Assembly: GCA_038093975.1 (NCBI GenBank)
Contig: JBBPTG010000011.1
Location: forward strand, 186,001 to 250,000
Origin: Chalciporus piperatus
Lineage: Eukaryota; Basidiomycota; Agaricomycetes; Boletales; Boletaceae
Length of the DNA: 64,000 nt
Direction of reading: 5' to 3'
The translations under genes were made by a program, and so were the position numbers. Below, one piece after another: positions 34,840 through 44,653 of the stretch (position 1 is the stretch's first letter; each line of letters opens with the position of its first letter). Under the pieces are notes generated by a model. It searched no databases. It was not told where the DNA came from and saw only the letters and a program-made list of their open reading frames with translations.

Positions 34840-35610
34840 CCATTTACGCTCCATCAACCATCTTAGCACCGAATATTTCCGAAATCCGTATGACGGTTCT
34901 GCATCACTTCTGCCCGCTTTCACTTCTTCCCTGATCACCATCCTTGGGTCTGCCAGGAACTTGCGAACCTTAAAACTCGAACGTCTTGACGTTTCTCAGA
35001 CAGAAGTGCTCGGAAACGCGCTTTGTGACCTTCCCGCACTCCACACATTCCGTACAATCCGGGGCAAATACGGTGTCATCAGCATCATACAGCTGGCGTA
35101 TTGTCTTGCCAGTTGGCCATCGTTAAAGTCGTTGACAATCCATGGCCTCCAACCTCCCACGACCACAAAAACTACAGTACCACTACGACCACCCGCCTGC
35201 GCTTTGACCGAGCTCCACCTCGAGAAAGTGTTCATGACGGACGCGGAGCTTATGTACTTCACGACACCATCCTTCGAAACCCTCGAAACGGTAACCCTAG
35301 ATGGCGTTACCATCTCGGATGCCGGGTTGCGAACTTTCTTGGAAGGTATATCAGTCTGTTCAGCACGAGCAGGTCCAGCTCGAACAAGAGTTCGGCTGAT
35401 GGAGCCTCGTTGCCCGTTATTAGGCTCTTCTTCGATTTGGTCTCTGGACTTCCTGCAACCATTGCAGACGATGACTGGCCGGCTGGGATATCATAAAACC
35501 TTATATGGGCCCTCGTGGTGGCGGAGTCCACCGATGGTTTACCACGGCGGAACATAGGGCATTGAACAGTCGACCCGAAGGCTACCTTAGGACTATTCAT
35601 GGTCATGGGT
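34840..35610 (+). pseudogene. F-box paralog 3, truncated and frame-broken
   Basis: Related to the F-box genes at 15129-16430 and 26756-28156, closest to the latter. It starts in the middle of the protein (SINHLSTEYF), so the F-box itself and the start are missing. Near 35350 the text jumps from GLRTFLEGI directly to the equivalent of SLFSTSRSSS, removing about 55 residues and shifting the frame. A further one-base loss at about 35481 (ctggccggctggg where paralog 2 has one more C) breaks the frame again. It keeps LRPPACALTEL...DAGLRTFL, exactly the block paralog 2 has lost. Almost certainly non-functional. Confidence 0.8.
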
Positions 35611-36669
35611 CGGCTGATCAGAATTCCGGTATATAGGATCGTCTCTCGCAACAAGAGGACATGTATTTGTATTATCTTCGTGCTTATTCAAGTTGTTATT
35701 GAGTTCAACTGGCAGTGCATCCTGCCACACGGCCATGATGGCATGTGAACGCGCTTCTGCCAGGGAATCATTGAAATACACTCTGTCGCCTCTAGAATGT
35801 GGCGATTGTCAGCATCCACATTGCCCCCGATGCTAACGGCCAGCGACCCTCTTGAAGTATTTGTCAACGGGATGGACTGTGCTCAGCGTTCTCAAGACCG
35901 CTATGGAGAGAAGACGGCCGTGAATACAACACCTATCTTGGCAATTCTAGCCGACTCGACAGAGTACTAGTACGAGTCGACCTTGGTGCGGAGACACTCC
36001 CAGGAAGAACTTGAAGAGGCTTGGCTCCCCATCTAATGTCAAGGTTTGTTTTTGCCTCGACTCGGCGGGAGAGATCTGTTTAGCCCAGTACTTTCACGCC
36101 TTTGGGGACGAAGAGTCGAAGTCTTCCTTCTCTCCCTCGGCTTGGGGAGACAGAGTCTGTCGGTGCGTATTCATTTGAGATTCTATCCGTAATGATAGCA
36201 AAAAATTGAGGCACATGGCCACTGGTAGGAGAACCCCTTTAAAGCCTCGACTATTCTCCCGCCCAGGTCGCTCAGGGCATGAGAAAAAGATATTAAACCT
36301 CCATCGGGCGGAAGGTGGGGTGTCGTGATTAGAACGTACGGCTTGTGTGCCATTACTATCTCCCCAAACCAGACTCTCAATGAGCAGAAGACAGTCGTTC
36401 TGCATAGAGTGTCATAGATCCATCGCCGCCCAAATCCCAGACCTATGACACCAGGACCTGTCTAGGGCATAGCGTCATTCTGTATACCGAGTAAGCGATT
36501 ACATCTTGACGAGACTAGGCCTCACCAGGTCGATTAATATCAGATTGTACAGAAACAATGGGGTGGGGGTCTCCGTCATTACTCGGCAACGCCGCTCAAG
36601 GTGCCTTTTAAAGGTCCTTGGCTTCTAGTACTCCCCGTATCTCTGACCCTTTTCTTCTGTACCCCTCCC
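35611..36669. other. intergenic region
   Basis: No gene seen. Small inverted repeats occur at 35952-35979 (7-bp arms) and 36409-36450 (9-bp arms, GTGTCATAG / CTATGACAC), neither with supporting context. Confidence 0.45.
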
Positions 36670-38464
36670 ATGAGTGTTGTCCCTCCGGGTATCGAGCCGC
36701 CATATGGTGACAATTTATACGGATATGTGCAGGGTAAGTTTTTTGACCTCCATATCCTCGTCCTGACAAACGCCACTTTCATCAGTTGCCGTCACCACTG
36801 CTGCTCTATACGACCATGGTACGCTGCAGTTGACAGAATTTGGAAGCACTACCTGATCATCCTATCTGGCACAGCTCTCACCATTCGTCGCGAGGTGAGA
36901 AAGACATGACACCGCTGATTTTAACACGATACTGATTACCAGCGTATCAGGTAGATCTTGTGTGGGTGAGCTTGACGTGGTTTAAATAAATCCGCATCTG
37001 GTGAGCTTCAATCATCGCAGAAGAAACCCGTGTCACTTGTGACAGCGTTGTACGTGGTGGTAAGAACCTGCGCGCTCCGAGAGTGCTAAGTACTTCAAGT
37101 ATCTTGTTTAGGATCGTTATCTTGGCGACGCGGTTTTGTTGTATGTCACTGCATTTCAACTTTTTCAAAATCCCTATCTGATGCTTCAAATGTCATTCAG
37201 AGCTAGCCTCTACTGTGAGTCATATCCTGTGTTTCCGGTCAAGTGGTGTGTAGAAGGTGACTTTCGGGGCAGTATGGTTTACAGTGTCGACTTCGGAGCA
37301 TGTGAGTATCTACTTGCTGGTCTCGACTTGATGTTTTTCTCAGCAACCTCAAGGAGTATGCGTCTACCTGTTCAATCATGGCTGACTTCTAAGACAATTT
37401 CTGTTGAGTAGATGTATGTTTCCGTTGCGGATGTAGGCTTTCTGGACTCACCTGTTGATCAGGTCTCCAACTGTTTCGGTTCCGCGCATGGGGTGCTCTC
37501 GCGTATTCATGGACCACCCAAGGTTCGTATAGCCCCTGTTCACAAGATCCGAATGCTACATAAATGACATCTGCCGGGCAGCAACGATGCAACTCCGCAT
37601 ATGGGCGATGTACAGACGTACCAATAAAATCCTAATCATTCTCCTCACCTTGTTCTGTTGCGAAATAGCAGCAATAACGGTCATAATCTGGCGGACAATA
37701 GGACCCCAGAGTTCTCTTCAAGGTTCGTCCAGCCTCACTCCTAACATTAGCCTTCCCCCTTCATTTCGTTGGACTCATGGCGGCGTGGACTCATAGTCAT
37801 CAGCGGCGTTAGCCCTGGAAGGCAGTACTGCGTATTCTCGGGCATCAACCAAAATTTCATATATATCTTCATACCCTTCCTCTGTTTCGAATTTGCTCTG
37901 TTCTTCCTAGCCTCCCGAGTCTTCATCGAGAATATGCGACGCAATCGGGAACAGACAGACGAAAAGGGGTTCAGAGTAAACTCGTTCATGAGCGTTCTCG
38001 CACGCGACAGTTTCTGCTACTTCTTCGTGTGAGTGGTACTATATTCAGGCTATGCCACCGCCGATCAGGAAATGGGGGCTGAAAAACCAAACCGATGACA
38101 TGATACAGAAATCTCGTTGCTTGTGCGGTCGTCATGGGTCTGTGGCAGAACATCAGCGTACGCCCGTTCTTTTCAAGAGTTTTTTTTGAGTTCGATTGGT
38201 TAACGTCTTGGATTTCAGCCTCTGTACGCGAATGTATGCGTCCCATTCGTCATGTTCCTCGAGATCCTCGTGGGCACGAGACTCGTTCTCGATTTCCGCG
38301 GACGGTATACCCGCTTGGATAGAAGAAGAGATCCTGTCATCTCAGGCAGACCTAACTCTCTACGCGTCAAAGGGGATAACATCCAAATGGAATCTCTCCA
38401 GATATCCGTACGATGTGATGTCGAGACGGTCGTCATCAAAGACGAATTGAAAGAAGTGTTGTAG
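36670..38464 (+). CDS. DUF6533 basidiomycete membrane protein
   Basis: Exons that keep frame: 36670-36733, 36786-36818, 36875-36894, 36951-36965, 37021-37059, 37112-37140, 37201-37214, 37463-37522, 37582-37722, 37797-38028, 38109-38157, 38219-38464, giving 313 residues. The N-terminal DUF6533 core is recognisable across five tiny exons: ALYDH, ALTIRRE, VDLVW, KKPVSLVTALYVV, DRYLGDAVL. Several membrane helices follow (LIILLTLFCCEIAAITVII, FIYIFIPFLCFEFALFFLA) and a soluble C-terminal tail. The family is abundant in Agaricomycetes; function is not established, though its topology suggests a receptor- or channel-like protein. Between 37214 and 37463 a short exon may be missing, since related proteins have a few more residues there. 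Confidence 0.75.
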
Positions 38465-38858
38465 CTAGCAGGACTTTGCGACGATGATAATCATTATAAT
38501 GTTCACGATTGAACGTATAATACAACAAAACACGCGAGGTGTTTGGGTCTAGGCTACTACTGTACGCAAAATGGTACGCAAACAACGCCATGATGAGATG
38601 CTAAGTGTAAGAATGTGAAGAATCCAGAGGCATTTAGACGTTAAGAATGAATGTGAGTGCTCCAGGGGAAGTAAGAGAAGTAATACAACAGGAATTGGAT
38701 ATAATGCAACAAATGATGGGACAAGGGGAAAAAACGATGCGATAGCATTGAGCAAGGATCGTGGGGATCCGACCCACAGAGGACGGATATTTGAGCATGA
38801 AAAGGGTAGTGATGCTGAAGGGGTATCGAGGGGTCATTGAGTGGTGAGAGCTTGTCGG
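38465..38858. other. intergenic region between convergent genes
   Basis: 3' flanks of the DUF6533 gene (+) and the methyltransferase gene (-). AT-rich near 38500; nothing else seen. Confidence 0.5.
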
Positions 38859-41190
38859 TCATGAGACGTGAATTTCTTCATCGACTTTCGTGGCACTGTA
38901 TACCCGGATAGAGCGGACGAAATCGAGCTTTTCCCGGGGGAATAATGGATCAGGGGGAGCGCTCATACCCCCAAAGGAGCCCACGCGCGGACGTTCCTGG
39001 GTAGGGGTATGACCATCAGACGAATGTCGGAAGTGCGTTAAACGAGGTGTAATTGTAATAGGGGTTTCAAAGTCGGGGCAGTCTAATGGCCAATTGAAAC
39101 GTTTTCGTCGGAAACTGCCAAGGTATCAGTCCCTGATCATACAGCATGGTGACATTTCACGTACCTCTCGTAATCCCAGAGGAGGTCGTCCACCAACTGC
39201 TCATCAAAAGGTAGTCTGCGTTGTTGAGCAATGTCCTCCATGAACTCCATGAGTGCGGCCTTGCATCCAATTAACGAATGTAAATGTTTGCATGCGTGCA
39301 TCTCAAGCTCGAAAGGAGCTATGGGTATGAACGTAGAAGGCCAAAGAATGAGTCCAGGAGATTGAGCGGCGTGAGTTTGTGATGGTCGAGGGGATTCAGA
39401 AGGGGGCGTGATACCGAGACGACCAGCGGCTTTGGCACTGATAGTTCCGGGGACCATCGAGAGATTGACCACGCTCTCGCCACTCAACCGGTCACTTGAT
39501 TTGCGCGGTTTCCTTTCCTTCTCCTTGGCATGGTCCCATTCGACAGTCGTCATCCATTTCGCGAAGTCCTTCCCAGCTTTCTTCAGACCAGCACTACCAT
39601 GACTCTCGGAGCTGCCGACTGAGGACTCGTCGGAGTCCTTACTCGAGGGTGGCGCCAGGTACAGATTGAACTCGTGAAGCTTGGACTGATTATACCGCCC
39701 GAAAACCTTGTCGATGATCGAATCGATGAACTTGCTAGGTCGCGGGTGGACGGAGAACTTTTGCGAGAGCATCTCTTCAAAGAGCGTTTCCGTGGAATTG
39801 GAGTTGTCGATGTTGCGATTCCATTCCATGACGGGATCATAAACCGGCGGGAAGGGAATGTCGTCGACCTCGAGAACTGAAAAACGGCTCTTCGTGCTCA
39901 TGAAATCGTCCTCGCCTTCATTGTCCGTTTCAAGATCCGATAATTCGTCGTCGTCGAATTCATCGTCATCGTCAAGATCGAGTCCAGAGGAAGACTGTTT
40001 TGAACGTGGGGAGTCGTGGGAACCATCTGATGGCAGTGGGGTACGCTTGGTGTATGGGAAATAGAGATAATCGTCAATCAATTCAAGCCGTCCCCCTTGG
40101 GCCAAGATTCTCCTGGCTTCCGACAGGAGATGTTCCCATCTTTCGTATGGGACGCAAAGAGACAGGTTCGCCATTCGCACGAGATCGAACATGTTCTTTG
40201 GAAACGGCAATTTATATTTGACGCTGACGTGTATCGATGAGTAACAGGGACATTCAGGTAGTAACAACACTCACAAGTTGCCTTGTTTCCACTGGACGTT
40301 GCCGGGTGATCCCGCACCTCCGCGCAAGCGTACGGGATCGACTAGATCGAAACCGATGACTTGAGAAGAGGGCCAGAATTCGGCCGCCTCCACGGCCCAT
40401 CCACCTGCACCACAGCCTAGGTCTAGAATACTCTTTGGTGTCGTCTGAGTGAAAAAATCATGGAATGAAGGTGTTTGATTAATATTGAGGCGTCGCAACA
40501 GAAGCTCTGAGAACTGATCACTGAACAATCAAGGGTCAATGGGAGAAGATCACCGGTTATGGGAGGAACTTACTTATCCAGTAGAGTTCTGTCATAAGCC
40601 TGCATATACGGTGCGTCATCATGAAAATAGGGATGGTGCTTCATTCCTGCTCGGAGGACAAACCGATCCTTTCGTTCAAAGACTTGTCCCGAAGCATCAC
40701 GTAGGTTCGATTGTGGAGATGAAAGAGGGAAAATGGGCGGAGGGAAAGATTTGGGATCCTCTCTAGGAAGAGGAGGCAGGGAGGCAAGTGCAAACGGGTC
40801 GAGGTCAGTCGAGCCTGCAGTGTTGGGCAATGACTTCTTCTTCTTCCTAAGGAAATTCCGGACAACCCCTTCACGCTTCGGAGACTCCTGCATGATATCG
40901 GTGGCGCTATTTATTGGAGCGAGGGGAAAGCGCAAATCTGACTTGGATCGCTTTCTCTTGTAAAGCTTGTTGTTGGGAGACTCTTTGCCCATGACGCTGA
41001 AGTAACCAGAATCGATGCTAGCCAAGGAGTGGGAGCTTTCAAGGATATCGTCGTCGTCCTCTGAATCAGATAGATCGAGGAAGAGGAATGATGAGGGACG
41101 TGAGGCGGAGTGGGAACTGGTGTAAGGGGAGGTATCGGAGGAGGATGGGGAAAGAAGGATGGGGAAAGGTATCGAACGAGCCTGAGCCAT
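38859..41190 (-). CDS. SAM-dependent methyltransferase, fungal family
   Basis: Four exons read leftward: 41190-40574, 40520-40275, 40223-39165, 39114-38859, giving 725 residues. The N-terminal 170 residues are Ser-rich and disordered. The class I methyltransferase core begins with ILDLGCGAGGW (about 237-247, motif I), then QVIGFDLVDP (motif II) and NMFDLVRMANLSLCVP with LAQGGRLELIDD. A long acidic, Ser-rich insert splits the C-terminal part. It ends with ELEMHACKHLHSLIGCKAAL and LLWDYERY, typical of this fungal group. The last exon was found beyond an early stop by using the GTACGT donor after YER; it adds FVRSIRVYSATKV, which the family also has at its end. Substrate unknown; relatives include secondary-metabolism and LaeA-like regulators. 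Confidence 0.82.
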
Positions 41191-43307
41191 GTTGGCGTGT
41201 TTGCGCTTATGACAGTGCGGGTGTCAAAGCGACGGTGGAAGGCAGCCAAAGGCCCTTTGTGTGGTAGTGGATCCACAATGTATGGCAAACAAAGGGGCCC
41301 CCACCCAGAATGGCAAAGCGGGAAGGAAGAGAAGTGGAACTCGCGAGCGGACAGTTGGACTCGGTGCTGGCCGAGATAGATTCCGAGATGGTGGTTGGTG
41401 AGGAAAGGATGGAAGTACGCTGTGTCGGCGGGAGTGCTTTGGAGGGCACTGGCACGACACTGCCCGGGAGGTACTGTAATAGGTTCGGGACGATCAAGAT
41501 GATTTTATCGCCGACTTGGCTGTCAATGTCATATCAGAGCTACAAAGCAGCCCCCGCATAAATCCCAGGTCCTCAAAAACCTGGATGTGAGCAGAACGAA
41601 AAAGAGCCACAATACCTCGCTCGACTGACGGAGTCCATTGAGCTACCATTGATCTTCAACAAAGGAACAAGGCGAACACCATAGTAGGAAACTTAACCGA
41701 GCCTCAAGCAAGTCGCTTCATTTAGATCAAGGTACGGACTCGGCTGCTCGAAGAAAAATCGGTCATTGATCGTCGCAATCAGGAAATCCATCATCCCAGG
41801 AATATATGTCCCCCCCGCCTTGATCCAGTCGTAGCTAACGAGGATCTAGTCCTTAATAGTCCCAATGACTGTCCCAAGTCAACACCCTGGGACCCACCCT
41901 CTTTATCCCATGTTTCACCCCACGCTAATAACTACAGCGTGACGATGACGGGTCGATTCAATCACTGTGAATGTGTATGGACACCGCAGTTTTCATCGCT
42001 CAGCAGGAATATACTCAGTGAGGCTGTTTGGAGGCTGTCTATCAGCGGAGGACCGGAGCCGGACACCACCGCGCCTTCGCAATATTCTTGGCCAGCTCAT
42101 TTCCGCCCAACGATCGCTTCGTGGCATCTTGGTCCAATCCTAGATAGGAAAGGCGGCATGGCCCTGCGGCCTGAGCCTGCTAGCTGCTCCACCTGTACTA
42201 GTGCTGCTACATGTCTTCGTGGGTCGTTCGAGAGCTCGTATATTAGGCATTATAACGCGTCACATTTGCATCACTGAGATTTGAACCCACCGCTCTCATT
42301 TCGCCCAAGGGAAAGATGTAATCCGTGCCGATTAGAACTAGCAGCCGGATAACACACGTACCTTGGTTGTTGTTGTAATTCATCGCAGATAGTAAGAGTG
42401 GAAGATAAGTGATTCTCCGACCTGGGCGGCTTACAGCACTTTATATGATACGAGACGTAAGGGAGACGGGAAGGAACTGGGCCTCGGGTCTGTCCGTTAA
42501 TGACTCGATATGTCATGTGGTCATTCCAGAGAGAGAGCAGTTTCAAGAAAAACGTTCCTCGTTTTTCACCACGCTGCGACACACCGTCCTCCGGCGCCAG
42601 ACGTGTGATACCAGAGGTTAGCGCAGGCAAAATCTGAGAGAATGCCCGCTCAATCTCAATCCTCGTCTTTGCGCGGCGGTGGCCCACAGGGTTGAAGCAT
42701 GCGCTACGCCGAGCATGTCAGAGGAACCAACGCTGACATTCTTACGGAATACATACCTCGGTCATTTCAAACTTTGTCCTTCCGATAGCTTCACCATCGG
42801 CGATAGCGAGGTAGGACGCTAGCGGAGAGTGACCAACGATAGACGCGAGCGTGTCTCGGTGGTGGTGGGTCACCCACTCACTGTGTGTCTGTGAGCAGTC
42901 CGTGGTGACAACGAGTTAGATGAGAGACCTACAATTTAGTCAAGTCGGCATGTCCTTGGAGAAATAGTGATGTTAGGGAGTATGAATGCCAGAAGTAACT
43001 CGGGACGGACCTGTTCCTGTATAGCGAGCATGCACTAGAAGCGGGGTTGTCAGCATGGGATATATATTCGACAAAGTGGCTCACAATGCTCTAGCTGTGT
43101 GTTTGCCGTATATCTCAGCTCGGAAGACTGTAAGACCTGTGAGATGATGAACACGACAGAGTGCTGCAAGGTCTCACCATGACAGAACGAAAGTCAAGGA
43201 AAGGTGCACTGCCACTGGACGAGTGGTCCATCACGTGGTCCATGAGGATTGCCTTGAAAGCTTGACCTTTGTCTTCTCTGCTCAGAGAGCCGTCCGATCC
43301 ACTCGCC
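41191..43307. other. 2.1-kb region without a supported gene
   Basis: Divergent promoter space between the methyltransferase (-) and LRP1 (+), larger than most gaps here. On the minus strand, stretches near 42860-42750 and 42690-42480 look coding (GHRRAKTRIEIERAFSQ; RGTFFLKLLSLWNDHMTYRV), but no complete exon chain can be built. A tRNA-like T-arm occurs near 42276-42300 (-). The rest shows nothing. Confidence 0.4.
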
Positions 43308-44459
43308 ATGTCGATGGACACCACCAAAATTCGTTCCAAAGTCGCAAAACTCAACAAATCCCTCGACAAACTCGAATCCCAACTGGAACCACTTTTCGCG
43401 CAATCCCTCCCCGAGACCCTGCTCTCCCTTGATACCATCCAACAAGCGAAAATACAAACAATCATACCATACGTCGTTTATGACCTCGTTTTTGGTGAGT
43501 TTGCGAGTGACGTGCTCGCGTATATGCGCGGATTCTAATTCCTTCCCATTTGCTTTTTTGCGCAGTGTACTTGAAAAGTCGCGGAGTGGATCCAAAAACG
43601 CATCGCGTCATCCCCGAGCTCGTGCGTATTGCTTGTCCCTCGCGTAGATCATCAGGATAAGCTCAGCTCAGCTTCTCCCTCCATAGGACCGCGTTCGTCA
43701 ATACTTTGAGAAGATCAAGCACGCCGAAGAATCCGATCAAAAGAGTGCGATCATCCTCCCCCACGTCACGTTTTCGATGATCACATCATACTGATCACGT
43801 CCACGCACAGGGAAAGTCGGGATAGATAAGGCGGCCGCAGGCCGATTCATCAAGCACGCCATCGCACAAGCCAAGAATGCGCAACTAAGGGACGAACCAA
43901 CGGACGATGCACCCCCTGTGGCGAGCTCCAGCTCTCACAATGAACGCGCCCCAGTCAAGGTGACCAGTAAAATGTTGGCGCGTGCCGAGTATGAGAAAGA
44001 GCTCAAAGAGTTGGGGAGCGAGGAAGCAGAAGACCTCGATGTTTTCGATGAGCAGGCTGCCGCTGAGGAAGAAGACGTGATGGATATCACAGGTGGCACC
44101 CCGCAAGAATCAAGTGCACAACCCACATCGCTTGAAAAAGGCAAGGGGCGACAGTCAGACGAGGAACAATCCAAGGGCGAGGAAGTCCCCTCGTCGAGGC
44201 GTAAGAGACCACGCATAGACCCATTTTCCGGTTAGGATTCGTGGCCCAGAATGATGAAGGCACTATCTGACAATACCCCGCAGGATATGAGGATACCTCT
44301 GTCTCCGAATCAACACCACAGACAACAGACGATGGCAAGAAGGCAAAGTTGTCGAACCCATCGTCTTCCGCGAACAGCTCTTCACGAGGGACACCTGTCT
44401 CTGCGTCAGACGATCGGAAGGCAGCCAAGAAGGCGAAACGTAAAGCCAAAAAGCAATAA
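43308..44459 (+). CDS. LRP1: nuclear exosome cofactor (Rrp47/C1D family)
   Basis: Five exons: 43308-43494, 43566-43621, 43687-43744, 43811-44230, 44284-44459, giving 298 residues. The N-terminal Sas10/C1D domain is clear: KLNKSLDKLESQLEPLF, IIPYVVYDLVFVYLKSRGVDP, then HRVIPELDRVRQYFEKIK and the basic AGRFIKHAIAQA. In yeast, Rrp47 binds and stabilises the exonuclease Rrp6 and helps process rRNA and snoRNA 3' ends in the nucleus. The C-terminal half is acidic, then Ser-rich, and ends in a lysine-rich tail (KAAKKAKRKAKKQ) suited to RNA binding and nuclear import. It is longer than yeast Rrp47, mostly through the disordered tail. Confidence 0.9.
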
Positions 44460-44653
44460 TACTCGCGATGCTAGTAGGACTCCTCGCTTCTCCTGTTACA
44501 CGTTGATACATTGATTTCCATGAGAATACAGTCATCCCTATCCTACCGGTTATGGCTCGAGGGTAAAGCAACGGTCAGCAGATACAAAGAGAAAGAGAGA
44601 ACAAAAACACTAAAGCGTACAGTTCAAGATACATTATACATAGTGGACTATGA

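Noticed and set aside
35952..35979. 7-bp inverted repeat CGACTCG / CGAGTCG
   Set aside because: Too short to support a function.
36409..36450. 9-bp inverted repeat GTGTCATAG / CTATGACAC with a 24-nt loop
   Set aside because: Short, long-looped and without gene context; expected by chance in 64 kb.
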